This document shows, one piece after another, positions 8,009 to 15,863 of a DNA stretch of 64,000 nucleotides. Below the pieces are notes generated by a model that did no database searches, was not told the origin of the DNA, and worked only from the letters and a program-made list of their open reading frames with translations. The stretch spans positions 806,001 to 870,000 of the forward strand of contig NZ_JAUTDO010000001.1 of the NCBI RefSeq assembly GCF_030646165.1. Direction: 5' to 3'. Source of the stretch: Conexibacter sp. CPCC 206217 (GTDB lineage: Bacteria > Actinomycetota > Thermoleophilia > Solirubrobacterales > Solirubrobacteraceae). Numbering within the stretch: position 1 is the first letter of the stretch; every line of letters begins with the position of its first letter. The position numbers were made by a program, and so were the translations under genes.

Positions 8009-9433
8009 ATGCGACGAAACCGTTGGACCGTTCTTGCAGTACTGGCGCTGGCGCAGTTCATGGTCGTGCTCGACGTGACGATCGTGAACGTCGCATTGCC
8101 CGACATCCAGGGTGATCTCGGCTTCTCCGCCGAGGGGCTGCAGTGGGTCATCAGCGCCTACACGCTCACGTTCGGCGGCTTCCTGCTGCTCGGCGGTCGA
8201 GCCGCCGACCTGCTCGGGCGGCGCGCCGTCTTCATCGCCGGGCTCGCGCTGTTCACCGCCAGCTCGCTCGTCGCCGGCCTCGCGCCGTCGCCCGGCACGC
8301 TGATCGCCGCACGCGCGGTGCAGGGCCTCGGCGGCGCGCTGCTGTCGCCTGCCGCGCTCTCGATCCTCACGGTCACGTTCGCGCACGGCCGCGACCGCAA
8401 CATCGCGCTCGGCCTGTGGGGCGCGCTCGCCGGCCTCGGCGGCACGCTCGGCGTGATCGCCGGCGGCGTGCTGGTCGACGCGCTCGGCTGGGAGGCCGTC
8501 TTCTTCGTCAACGTCCCGATCGGGATCGCGCTCGTGGTCGCGACGCCGCTGATCGTGCGCGAGAGCCGCGCCGAGATCACCGGCCCGCGCACGTTCGACA
8601 GCGCCGGCGCCGTGCTCGGCACCGCCGGCCTGCTCGCGCTCGTCTACGGCGTGATCCGCGCCGAACCGCTCGGCTTCGGCTCGGCCGAGGTGCTCGGCCT
8701 GCTCGGCGGCGCGGTCGTGCTGCTGGGCGCGTTCTTGATGGTCGAGGCCCGCTCGCAGGCGCCGCTGGTGCCGCTGCGGCTGTTCCGCTCCGCCGGCCTG
8801 CGGACCGCCTCCGGCGCACTTGCGCTCAACGGCGCCGCCTTCCTCGCGATGTTCTTCCTGACCGCGATCTTCCTGCAGCAGGTGCGCGGCGATTCGGCGC
8901 TCGAGGCCGGGCTGCACTTCCTGCCGATGGGGATCGCGGCGATCGTCGGCGCGGCCGTCGCCTCCAACGTCGTGACGCGGCTGGGCACGCGCCCGGTCCA
9001 CATCGGCGGCGCGCTGTTCAGCGCCGCCGGCCTCTACCTGCTCTCGCGCGCGGGCGCCGACGACAGCTTCGCCGGCGGCCTGCTGCCCGGCCTGCTGCTG
9101 TTCGGCTTCGGCATCACCGGCGTCGGCGTCTCCAACCAGATCGCCGCGATCGCCGACGTCAGACACCACGAGGCGGGCGCGGCGTCCGGGCTCGTGACGG
9201 CGGCGTTCCAGGTCGGCGGCGCGCTCGGCCTCGCGATCGTCACGACGCTGGCGACCTCGCGCAGCGGCGACGCGCTCGCGGCCGGCGCGACGCAGTCCGA
9301 CGCGCTCGTCGAGGGCTTCCACCGCGGTCTCCTGATCGCGGCGGTGATGGCGCTGCTGAACGTCGGCATCGCGCTCGTCTCGCCGCGCCTGGCGCCCGAC
9401 GCCGAGCAGATCGCGGAGGCGCAGGCGGCGTAG
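8009..9433 (+). CDS. MFS multidrug efflux transporter, DHA2 (EmrB/QacA, 14-TM) family
   Basis: 474 residues. The start shows TM1 with LDVTIVNVALP (DHA motif D1, about 21-31). Motif A follows as GGRAADLLGRR (about 61-71), and motif C-like glycines lie in the fifth helix. About 14 hydrophobic segments are visible, so it should act as a drug:H+ antiporter in the cytoplasmic membrane. ATG 8009 has an SD (AGGAAG, 7994-7999). It is divergent from the MarR gene, which is its likely local repressor. Substrate unknown. Confidence 0.9.
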   Translation: MRRNRWTVLAVLALAQFMVVLDVTIVNVALPDIQGDLGFSAEGLQWVISAYTLTFGGFLLLGGRAADLLGRRAVFIAGLALFTASSLVAGLAPSPGTLIAARAVQGLGGALLSPAALSILTVTFAHGRDRNIALGLWGALAGLGGTLGVIAGGVLVDALGWEAVFFVNVPIGIALVVATPLIVRESRAEITGPRTFDSAGAVLGTAGLLALVYGVIRAEPLGFGSAEVLGLLGGAVVLLGAFLMVEARSQAPLVPLRLFRSAGLRTASGALALNGAAFLAMFFLTAIFLQQVRGDSALEAGLHFLPMGIAAIVGAAVASNVVTRLGTRPVHIGGALFSAAGLYLLSRAGADDSFAGGLLPGLLLFGFGITGVGVSNQIAAIADVRHHEAGAASGLVTAAFQVGGALGLAIVTTLATSRSGDALAAGATQSDALVEGFHRGLLIAAVMALLNVGIALVSPRLAPDAEQIAEAQAA

Positions 9434-9545
9434 CCCTCGACCTTTCTGGACGATGATTCTCCAGCAGTCCGAGGATGGGCGTAAGCTCGGCGCCGCAGTC
9501 CGTGAGCGGGTTGATCGACACGCTCGCAGGCAAGCGTCACGGCTG

Positions 9546-11030
9546 ATGCGAATCCCCTCCCCCATCTCCCGCCGCGCGCCTCGCGCGCTCCTGGCCACGT
9601 TCGCGTTCGCCGGCGCCGTTGCGACGCCGGCCGTCGCGCTCGCCGCGCCGAGACCGCAGCCGAGCCGGTCGCCGATCAGCGTGACCGGCTCGCTCGTGCA
9701 GCTGGACGGTGCGAGCGGCTGCGTCGTCGACCGCTCCGCGAGACCCAGAGCCCGCAGAGGCTGCGCGCCGGTGCGGGCGCTGAGCGGGCCCGGCCCGTTC
9801 CTCGGCTCCAACGCGATCGCGGTCAGCCCCGACGGGCGCAACGTCTACGTCGCCGCTTCCGACAGCGACGCGATCGCGATCTTCACGCGCAACGCGCGCA
9901 CCGGCCGCCTGACGCAGCGCTCCGGCAGCGCGGGCTGCATCGCTGCGAGAGGCGCCTCCGGCTGCACGAGCGCCCGCGGCCTCGACGGTCCCAACTCGCT
10001 CGCCGTCAGCGCCGACGGCAGGAACGTCTACGCGACCTCGCTGAAGAGCGACGCCGTCGTGGCCCTGCGCCGCAACGGATCGACCGGCGCGCTGAGCCAA
10101 CTGCCCGGCGTCGCCGGCTGCATCGCCGGCAGAGTGCCGGTCGCCGACTGCGCCACGGGCCGCGGGATCGCCGGCCCGGACGTCGTCACCGTCAGCCCCG
10201 ACGGCAAGAACGTCTACGTCGGCTCGTTCACCGGCAACGCGCTGGCGGTCTTCGCGCGCGACGCCTCCGCGGGCGCGCTGACGCAGCCGGCCGACGCGAG
10301 CGGCTGCCTCGTCAACGCCGCCACCGACGGCTGCACCACCGTGCTCGCCTTGGGCGCGCCCGAGGGCATGGCGATCAGCGGCGACGGCGACAACGTCTAC
10401 GTCGCGACCGCGCTCAGCAACGCCCTGCTGGTGCTCACGCGCAACGCCTCCACGGGAGCGCTGACGCAGGCGGCCGACGGCACGGGCTGCATCGTCAACG
10501 CGGCGCTCGCCGGCTGCACCACGGGCCTCTGGCTCGGCGGCGCCAACGCCGTCGCGGTCAGCCCCGACGACGGCGACGTCTACGTCACCTCGCTGACGAG
10601 CAACAGCCTCACCTCCTTCACGCGCGCGGCGGGCAGCGGCACGCTGACGCAGCAGAGCGGCACCTCCGCCTGTGTCATCTACGTGCTCGCCGTCGGCTGC
10701 TCGCTCGGGCGGGCGCTGAGCGAGCCCGAGGGCCTCGCCGTCGCGCCCGACGGCGCGACTGTCTACGCGGCCGCGTTCGGCTCCGGCGCGCTCGACGTCT
10801 TCGACCGCGCCGCCGGCAGCGGCGCGCTGATGCAGAAGCCGCGCCGCACCGGCTGCATGACGAGCGGCCCGATCCCCGACTGCACGCCAGCGCGCGCGCT
10901 GCGGGGCGTCAGCTCGATCGCCCTCAGCCCGGACGGCGAGCACGTCTACGCCGCGGCGTTCAGAAGCGACGCGGTCGCCGTCTTCAAGCGCGTCACCAAA
11001 GCGATGACACGAGCGCGAGGTACGAGATGA
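9546..11030 (+). CDS. Secreted seven-bladed beta-propeller (YVTN/lactonase-like)
   Basis: 494 residues. A signal peptide (MRIPSPISRRAPRALLA..., cleavage near AALAAP) is followed by seven repeats of about 65 residues, each with a V(S/A)-x-DG-x-x-VY strand (for example SPDGRNVYVAAS, SADGRNVYATSL, SPDGKNVYVGSF). Most blades also carry GAL(T/S)Q and a Cys pair in the loop (GCIV...GCTT), which probably forms a disulfide in each blade. YVTN-type propellers usually serve in binding or as cell-surface proteins; lactonase activity cannot be claimed. The ATG start is internal to a longer open frame and chosen because the signal peptide begins there. Its stop overlaps the sulfatase start (ATGA). Confidence 0.8.
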   Translation: MRIPSPISRRAPRALLATFAFAGAVATPAVALAAPRPQPSRSPISVTGSLVQLDGASGCVVDRSARPRARRGCAPVRALSGPGPFLGSNAIAVSPDGRNVYVAASDSDAIAIFTRNARTGRLTQRSGSAGCIAARGASGCTSARGLDGPNSLAVSADGRNVYATSLKSDAVVALRRNGSTGALSQLPGVAGCIAGRVPVADCATGRGIAGPDVVTVSPDGKNVYVGSFTGNALAVFARDASAGALTQPADASGCLVNAATDGCTTVLALGAPEGMAISGDGDNVYVATALSNALLVLTRNASTGALTQAADGTGCIVNAALAGCTTGLWLGGANAVAVSPDDGDVYVTSLTSNSLTSFTRAAGSGTLTQQSGTSACVIYVLAVGCSLGRALSEPEGLAVAPDGATVYAAAFGSGALDVFDRAAGSGALMQKPRRTGCMTSGPIPDCTPARALRGVSSIALSPDGEHVYAAAFRSDAVAVFKRVTKAMTRARGTR

Positions 11031-12667
11031 GAAGCAACGCGACAGACGGGCCTCCACGCGACATCCCCGACGGCGACGGCCGCGACGGCCTCACCCGCGG
11101 GGACCTGCTCAAGGGCGCCGCGGCAGCCGCGCCCGCGCTGCTGCTCGCCAGCCAGGCCGCGGCCGCTGCCAGACGCGAGCAGCCGGCGCACGCCGGCGCC
11201 GGCCGCAGCGCCGCGGGCATGAACGTGCTCGTCTTCCTGACCGATCAGCAGCGCGCGGTCCAGCACTTCCCGCCGGGCTGGTCCAGACGCAACCTGCCCG
11301 GCCTCACGCGCCTGCAGAGACACGGCCTGACGTTCGAGAACGCGTTCACGAACGCGTGCATGTGCTCGCCCGCGCGCTCGACGCTGATGTCGGGCTACTT
11401 CCCCGCGCAGCACGGCGTCAAGTACACGCTCGAGACGAACATGCCCTCGCCGCAGTACCCGCAGGTGGAGCTGTCGACCGGCCTCAGAAACCCGGCGAGC
11501 GTCGTCGCGGCAGCCGGCTACACGCCCGTCTACAAGGGCAAGTTCCACTGCAACAAGCCGGCCGGCGCCGACTGGGTGCCCGAGGACGTCAACAAGTACG
11601 GCTTCACGCGCTGGGATCCGCCGGACGCCGGCGCCAACCAGTCGGCGCCCGAGGCCGGCGGCGGCAGCTACGACAACGACGGCCGCTTTATGAACGACCA
11701 GGGCACGCCCGACGCGGGCACCGAGGGCGCGGTCCAGTACCTGTCGTCAGCCGCCGCGCAGAGCCAGCCGTTCTTCATGGTCGTCTCGCTCGTGAACCCG
11801 CACGACGTCCTCTTCTATCCGAGAACGTACGACAGCAGCGGCTACGACGACTCGTGGCTGCAGGGTGAGATCGAGCCGCCCGTGACGGCGAACGAGGACC
11901 TTTCGACGAAGCCGACCGTGCAGGCGCAGTTCCTCAGACTGTTCAACGCCTCCGGCCCGATCCCGACGCCGCAGATGAAGCGCAACTACCTGAACTTCTA
12001 CGGCAACCTGATGAAGTCCTCGGACGCGTACCTGGTCGAGCTGCTCGACACGCTCGAGAAGAACAGACTGCTCGACAACACGCTCGTGATCGCCACCGCG
12101 GACCACGGCGAGATGGGCACCGCCCACGGCGGGATGCGGCAGAAGAACTTCAACGCGTACGAGGAGTCGACGCACGTCCCGCTCGTCTACTCCAACCCGA
12201 GGCTGTTCAAGAAGCCGCGCAGAACCGACGCGCTCGTCTCGCACGTCGACTTCCTGCCGACGCTCGCGAGCCTCGTCGGCGCGCCGTCGAGCGCGCGCGC
12301 CGACTGGCAGGGCGTCGACTACTCCGACCTGATCCTCCAGCAGGCCGCGAAGCCGGTGCAGGACTACACCGTCTTCACGTACGACGACTACCAATCGGGC
12401 CAGCCGAGAGGCCCGTACCCGAGACCGCCGAACCACATCGTCAGCATCCGCGAGCAGCGCTGGAAGATCGCGCGCTACTGGGACGCCGACGGCAACGAGC
12501 CGGACCAGTGGGAGCTGTACGACCTGCAGAACGACCCCTTCGAGCGCGTCAACCTCGCGTTCAGAGGGCACAGACGCACGCCGATGCAGGACCGCCAGTA
12601 CCGGCGGATGCGGGCGAAGCTCGCGCGCGTCGAGAAGACGCGGTTGCAGCCGCTCAGCGCTGCGTGA
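11027..12667 (+). CDS. Exported sulfatase (formylglycine-dependent)
   Basis: 546 residues. A hydrophobic N-terminal export segment (about 25-48) follows LTRGDLLKG, which looks like a Tat motif with the second Arg missing. Sulfatase motifs: TDQQR (72-76, metal site with Gln where many have a second Asp), CSPARSTLMSGYFPAQHGV with Cys113 as the formylglycine precursor, and ADHGEMG near residue 360 for metal and sulfate binding. It should hydrolyse sulfate esters outside the cell after maturation by a formylglycine-generating enzyme, not seen here. It is translationally coupled to the propeller gene. Arg is often AGA. Substrate unknown; the TDQQR type is common in choline-sulfatase- and polysaccharide-sulfatase-like groups. 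Confidence 0.9.
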   Translation: MRSNATDGPPRDIPDGDGRDGLTRGDLLKGAAAAAPALLLASQAAAAARREQPAHAGAGRSAAGMNVLVFLTDQQRAVQHFPPGWSRRNLPGLTRLQRHGLTFENAFTNACMCSPARSTLMSGYFPAQHGVKYTLETNMPSPQYPQVELSTGLRNPASVVAAAGYTPVYKGKFHCNKPAGADWVPEDVNKYGFTRWDPPDAGANQSAPEAGGGSYDNDGRFMNDQGTPDAGTEGAVQYLSSAAAQSQPFFMVVSLVNPHDVLFYPRTYDSSGYDDSWLQGEIEPPVTANEDLSTKPTVQAQFLRLFNASGPIPTPQMKRNYLNFYGNLMKSSDAYLVELLDTLEKNRLLDNTLVIATADHGEMGTAHGGMRQKNFNAYEESTHVPLVYSNPRLFKKPRRTDALVSHVDFLPTLASLVGAPSSARADWQGVDYSDLILQQAAKPVQDYTVFTYDDYQSGQPRGPYPRPPNHIVSIREQRWKIARYWDADGNEPDQWELYDLQNDPFERVNLAFRGHRRTPMQDRQYRRMRAKLARVEKTRLQPLSAA

Positions 12668-12956
12668 AGCCGGCGATCAGCTGGGCCGCTTCGAGCGGCA
12701 CGTCGAGCTGGGGGCAGTGGCCGATGCCGTCCAGCTCGGCCGGGATGTGCTCGTGGTTGGTCGCGATGAACTCGGTCGCGCGGCGCCGGCCCTCGGGTGA
12801 GGCGACGATCGCGTCGACGTGCGGGATCGCGGCCGCGAGCAGCTCCTGCATCGTGATGAAGTGGCCGAGCGTCCGCTGGAACGACTCGTCGCCGACCGCC
12901 CAGCCGCCGGCCGGCGCGAGCGCCACGACCGCCGTGGTGCGCGGGTGTGAACGCGA
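12654..12956 (-). pseudogene. C-terminal fragment of an alpha/beta hydrolase
   Basis: The reading frame gives HPRTTAVVALAPAGGW, then a helical cap, and ends with GIGHCPQLDVPLEAAQLIAGF. These are typical of the second half of an alpha/beta hydrolase, including the catalytic His of GHCPQLD. An in-frame TAG lies just upstream (about 12975), and no nucleophile GxSxG region exists. So only about 100 of roughly 270 residues remain and the catalytic Ser is lost. A GTG at 12926 could still start a 90-residue peptide. It overlaps the end of the sulfatase gene tail to tail by 14 bp. Confidence 0.65.
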
Positions 12957-13051
12957 ATTCCACGGGCGTGAAGGCTAGTGCCGCGCGGGCGCGCGCACGC
13001 CGGGCCCGCGCGCGGCGACGCGGGGCCAGCCGATGCCTGCCGCCGCTCCCC

Positions 13052-13097
13052 GGATCGCCGATCCCCGGATCGCGCGCCAGCCGGGGATCGGCGATCC
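13052..13097. promoter_or_regulatory. 17-bp inverted repeat operator upstream of the XRE gene
   Basis: A perfect 17-bp inverted repeat: GGATCGCCGATCCCCGG (13052-13068) and its reverse complement (13081-13097), separated by 12 bp. Each arm itself contains the near-palindrome GGATCG-S-CGATCC; the two centres are 33 bp apart, about three helical turns. The same 13-mer recurs once in front of the SDR gene (13980-13992). The position, just upstream of a CATAAT -10-like hexamer (13122-13127), fits autoregulation by the XRE protein. A hairpin role cannot be excluded. Confidence 0.6.
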
Positions 13098-13133
13098 CTG
13101 GCTGCGGTGCAGAGGCGCGCCCATAATGGACCG

Positions 13134-13970
13134 ATGGACAGAGCGCAGCTTGCGGACTTCCTGCGGCGCCGACGCGAGGCGCTGCAGCCCTCCGACGTGG
13201 GACTCGTGAGCGGGCCGCGACGGCGCACCAGCGGGCTTCGGCGCGAGGAGGTCGCGGCGCTGGCGAGCATGTCGACCGACTACTACAGCCGGCTGGAGCA
13301 GCAGCGCGGGCCGCAGCCGTCGGAGCAGATGCTCGCCTCGATCGCGCGCGGGCTGCGGCTGGAGATCGACGAGCGCGACCACCTCTTCCGCCTCGCCGGC
13401 CACACCGCGCCGTCGCACGCGGTGCGGACCGAGCACGTCAGCCCGGCGCTGCTGCGCGTGCTCGACCGCCTCGACACCCCCGCGCAGGTCGTCACCGACC
13501 TCGCCGAGACGCTCGTGCAGAACCAGCTCGCGACCGCGCTGCTGGGTGACCAGACGCGCTTCACCGGCCCCTCGCGCAGCCTCTTCTACCGCTGGTTCGC
13601 GGGTCCGGACGAGCGCCGCTTCTATCCGCAGGAGGACCACGCCCGCCACAGCCGCGCGTACGTCGCGTCGTTGCGCAGGGCACTCGCGCGCGAGCCCGGT
13701 GACGGACGCGTGGACGAGCTGGTGCAGCGGCTGCAGCGCGAGAGCGAGGAGTTCGCCGCGTTGTGGCCCCAGCACGAGGTCGCGGTCAGAGTCCCCGAGC
13801 GCAAGCGGATCATCCACGCCGAGGTCGGCACGATCGCGCTGCAGTGCCAGGTCCTGATCGCCGAGAACGAGGCGCAGTCGCTGCTCGTCTACACCGCCAC
13901 GCCGGGCAGCGACGACTACGAGCGCCTGCGCCTGCTGTCGGTGATCGGCGACCAGCAGTTCGCGGGCTGA
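13134..13970 (+). CDS. XRE-family regulator with MmyB-like ligand-binding domain
   Basis: 278 residues. An N-terminal helix-turn-helix (about 1-75) shows the family's SGLRREEVAALASMSTDYYSRLEQ region, split here as SGLRREEVAALA and SMSTDYYSRLEQ. It is followed by a PAS-like MmyB domain (about 95-270) with the typical Arg/Trp-rich LFYRWFAGPDERRFYPQEDHAR region. The structurally studied MmyB-like regulators are often next to an SDR gene and bind a lipid-like ligand, and the same neighbourhood is present here. ATG 13134 has no SD; a CATAAT hexamer ends 6 nt upstream, which suggests a leaderless transcript. Longer frames upstream run through the operator and were rejected. Confidence 0.88.
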   Translation: MDRAQLADFLRRRREALQPSDVGLVSGPRRRTSGLRREEVAALASMSTDYYSRLEQQRGPQPSEQMLASIARGLRLEIDERDHLFRLAGHTAPSHAVRTEHVSPALLRVLDRLDTPAQVVTDLAETLVQNQLATALLGDQTRFTGPSRSLFYRWFAGPDERRFYPQEDHARHSRAYVASLRRALAREPGDGRVDELVQRLQRESEEFAALWPQHEVAVRVPERKRIIHAEVGTIALQCQVLIAENEAQSLLVYTATPGSDDYERLRLLSVIGDQQFAG

Positions 13971-13979
13971 GGCAGGGGC

Positions 13980-13992
13980 GGATCGCCGATCC
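13980..13992. promoter_or_regulatory. Third copy of the XRE operator, upstream of the SDR gene
   Basis: GGATCGCCGATCC occurs 9 bp after the XRE stop codon and 53 bp before the SDR start. It is identical to the left operator upstream of the XRE gene (13052-13064). A 13-mer repeated three times at two adjacent promoters suggests that the XRE protein controls both itself and the SDR gene. Confidence 0.6.
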
Positions 13993-14045
13993 GTGGATGG
14001 ACGCTCCCCTTTCAGGCCGGCCGTCCACGCGGCACCGTGGAGCGC

Positions 14046-14825
14046 ATGACCTCCCCCACGGACACCACCACCCGCAAGATCGCGATCGTCACCGGCGCCA
14101 ACCGCGGCCTCGGCCGCAGCACCGCCCTGCACCTCGCCGCCGACGGCGTCGCGGTGATCGCCACCTACCGCAGCAACGCCGACGAGGCCGACGCCGTCGT
14201 CGCGCAGATCGTCGCCGACGGCGGCGACGCGGTCGCGCTGCAGCTCGACGTCGCCGTCGTCGCCTCCTTCGCGCAGTTCGCCGCCGACGTGCGTGCGCTC
14301 CTGCAGCAGCGCTGGCAGCGCGACAGCTTCGACTTCCTCGTCAACAACGCCGGCTTCGCCGTGATGGGGCCGTTCGAGCAGCTGCGCGAGGCCGACTTCG
14401 ACGCGCTCGTCGACGTCCACTTCAAGGGCGTCGTGTTCCTCACGCAGGCGCTGCTGCCGCTGCTTGCCGACGGCGGCAGCATCGTCAACACGTCGACCGG
14501 GCTGACGCGCTTCACCGCCCCCGACATCGCGGCGTACGCGGCGATGAAGGGCGCGATCGAGGTCCTCACCCGCCACCTCGCGCAGGACCTCGGCGCGCGC
14601 GGGATCACCGTCAACACGGTCGCGCCGGGCCCGATCGGGACCGACTTCGGCGGCGGCGCGATGCGCGACGACGAGCAGGTCCGCAGCGTGCTCGCCGGCC
14701 ACGCCGCGCTCGGCCGCGTCGGCGAGCCCGACGACGTCGGCGGAGCGATCGCGGCGCTGCTGTCGAGCGGCAACCGCTGGGTCACCGGCCAGCGGATCGA
14801 GGTCTCGGGCGGCACGCACCTCTAG
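14046..14825 (+). CDS. Short-chain dehydrogenase/reductase (SDR)
   Basis: 259 residues, classical SDR. The NAD(P)-binding TGANRGLG is about residues 16-23, the NNAG motif about 103-106, the catalytic Ser in NTSTG, and Y-x-x-x-K (YAAMK) about 162-166, followed by the typical APGPIGTDF loop and a C-terminal (I)EVSGG strand. Arg after the first Gly-rich loop and YRSNADEA suggest NADP preference, which is inference. ATG 14046 is used; GTG 14037 is possible. It is downstream of the XRE regulator and probably its target through the operator at 13980. It ends tail to tail with the VOC-pyrophosphatase gene, sharing stop-codon bases. Confidence 0.88.
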   Translation: MTSPTDTTTRKIAIVTGANRGLGRSTALHLAADGVAVIATYRSNADEADAVVAQIVADGGDAVALQLDVAVVASFAQFAADVRALLQQRWQRDSFDFLVNNAGFAVMGPFEQLREADFDALVDVHFKGVVFLTQALLPLLADGGSIVNTSTGLTRFTAPDIAAYAAMKGAIEVLTRHLAQDLGARGITVNTVAPGPIGTDFGGGAMRDDEQVRSVLAGHAALGRVGEPDDVGGAIAALLSSGNRWVTGQRIEVSGGTHL

Positions 14826-15775
14826 GCAGGCAGCCCGCCGCCCGGCCCGTCGAACGACAGCCCGGTCTCCTCACGGCGGCGGTCGAAGCGCTCGTGCGCG
14901 GCCTCGATCGAGGCGAGCGCGTCCTCGCGCGAGCGCCAGCCGCCGACCTCGACCGTCTTGCCCTCGAGGTCCTTGTAGATCGCGAAAAACTGGGCTATCT
15001 CGTTGCGCAGCAGCTCCGGCAGCTCGTCGAGGTGGTCGTAGCCGCCCCAGTTGGTGTCGTGCAGCGGGACGCAGATGACCTTGTCGTCGATCCCCTGGTC
15101 GTCGCGCATCTTGAAGAGACCGACGGGCTTGACGGGGATCAGGCAGCCCGGGAAGGTCGGCTCCGACAGGCAGACGAGCACGTCGAGCGGGTCGCCGTCC
15201 TCGCCGAGCGTGTTGGGGAAGTAGCCGTCGTCGGCCGGGTAGGCGGCGGCCGTCATCAGCAGCCGGTCGAACGTGAAGCCGCCGAGGACCGGGTCGTACT
15301 CGTACTTGTTGCGCGTCCCCTTGGGGATCTCGATCACCGCGATCAGCCGCGGGTCGGCGGCGAGCGCGTCGGCGTGGACGGCGGCGCCGCGCGCGACGAC
15401 CTCGACGCGGTGGCCGTCGGGATCGACGACCGTCGCGCCGTACGTCGCGGAACCGCGCTCGTCGCGCAGCTGCGGCGCCGCGTGGTCGCTGCCGCCGGCT
15501 CGCAGCGCGGCGGCATGGAAGGCGTCGACCTCGGCGCGCCCGCGCGCCGCGAAGCCGACCTGCAGCGACGCGGCCGGAGCGGCGTGGACGGCGAGCCGGA
15601 ACGCGACCGTGCCGGCGAGCCCGAAGACGATCTCCTCGACCTCGACGTCCGCCGCGGCCGGTTCCAGCTCGGCGAGTCCGAGCGGCGCGAGCGCCCGCGC
15701 GTAGAAGGCGCGGCTGCGGGCGAGGTCGCTGACGCCGAAGCGCAGCTGTTCGATCACGACGGGGCGGGCTGACAC
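14822..15775 (-). CDS. VOC (glyoxalase-fold) - inorganic pyrophosphatase fusion
   Basis: 317 residues in one uninterrupted frame. Residues about 6-126 form a VOC/glyoxalase module (VIEQLRFGVSDLARSRAFY at the start, split by function; VVDPDGHRVEVV at its end). Residues about 135-300 form a complete family I inorganic pyrophosphatase: IEIPKGTRNKYEYD, AYPADDGYFPNT and the signature DGDPLDVLV with the three metal-binding Asp. The second half should hydrolyse PPi to phosphate. The role of the VOC half is unknown; it may be regulatory or a separate enzyme. GTG 15775 has the SD AGGAGG 10 nt upstream. The pyrophosphatase half alone matches the usual 165-175-residue length. Confidence 0.85.
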   Translation of the reverse strand: MSARPVVIEQLRFGVSDLARSRAFYARALAPLGLAELEPAAADVEVEEIVFGLAGTVAFRLAVHAAPAASLQVGFAARGRAEVDAFHAAALRAGGSDHAAPQLRDERGSATYGATVVDPDGHRVEVVARGAAVHADALAADPRLIAVIEIPKGTRNKYEYDPVLGGFTFDRLLMTAAAYPADDGYFPNTLGEDGDPLDVLVCLSEPTFPGCLIPVKPVGLFKMRDDQGIDDKVICVPLHDTNWGGYDHLDELPELLRNEIAQFFAIYKDLEGKTVEVGGWRSREDALASIEAAHERFDRRREETGLSFDGPGGGLPA

Positions 15776-15851
15776 TTCGCGAGATCCTCCTGCTGGGCGG
15801 CGAGCGGCCCGAGCGTAGCCGCATCCGTCTCACGGCGCATCCCCGGTTTCG

Positions 15852-15863
15852 TAGAGTGTCGCG
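15852..15863 (+). promoter_or_regulatory. Leaderless-type -10 (TAGAGT) before the acyl-CoA ligase
   Basis: TAGAGT at 15852-15857 ends 6 nt before the ATG at 15864 and there is no SD. Transcription would then begin at or next to the start codon. The same spacing occurs before genes at 28941, 46043 and 50627. The -35 is weak. Confidence 0.45.
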
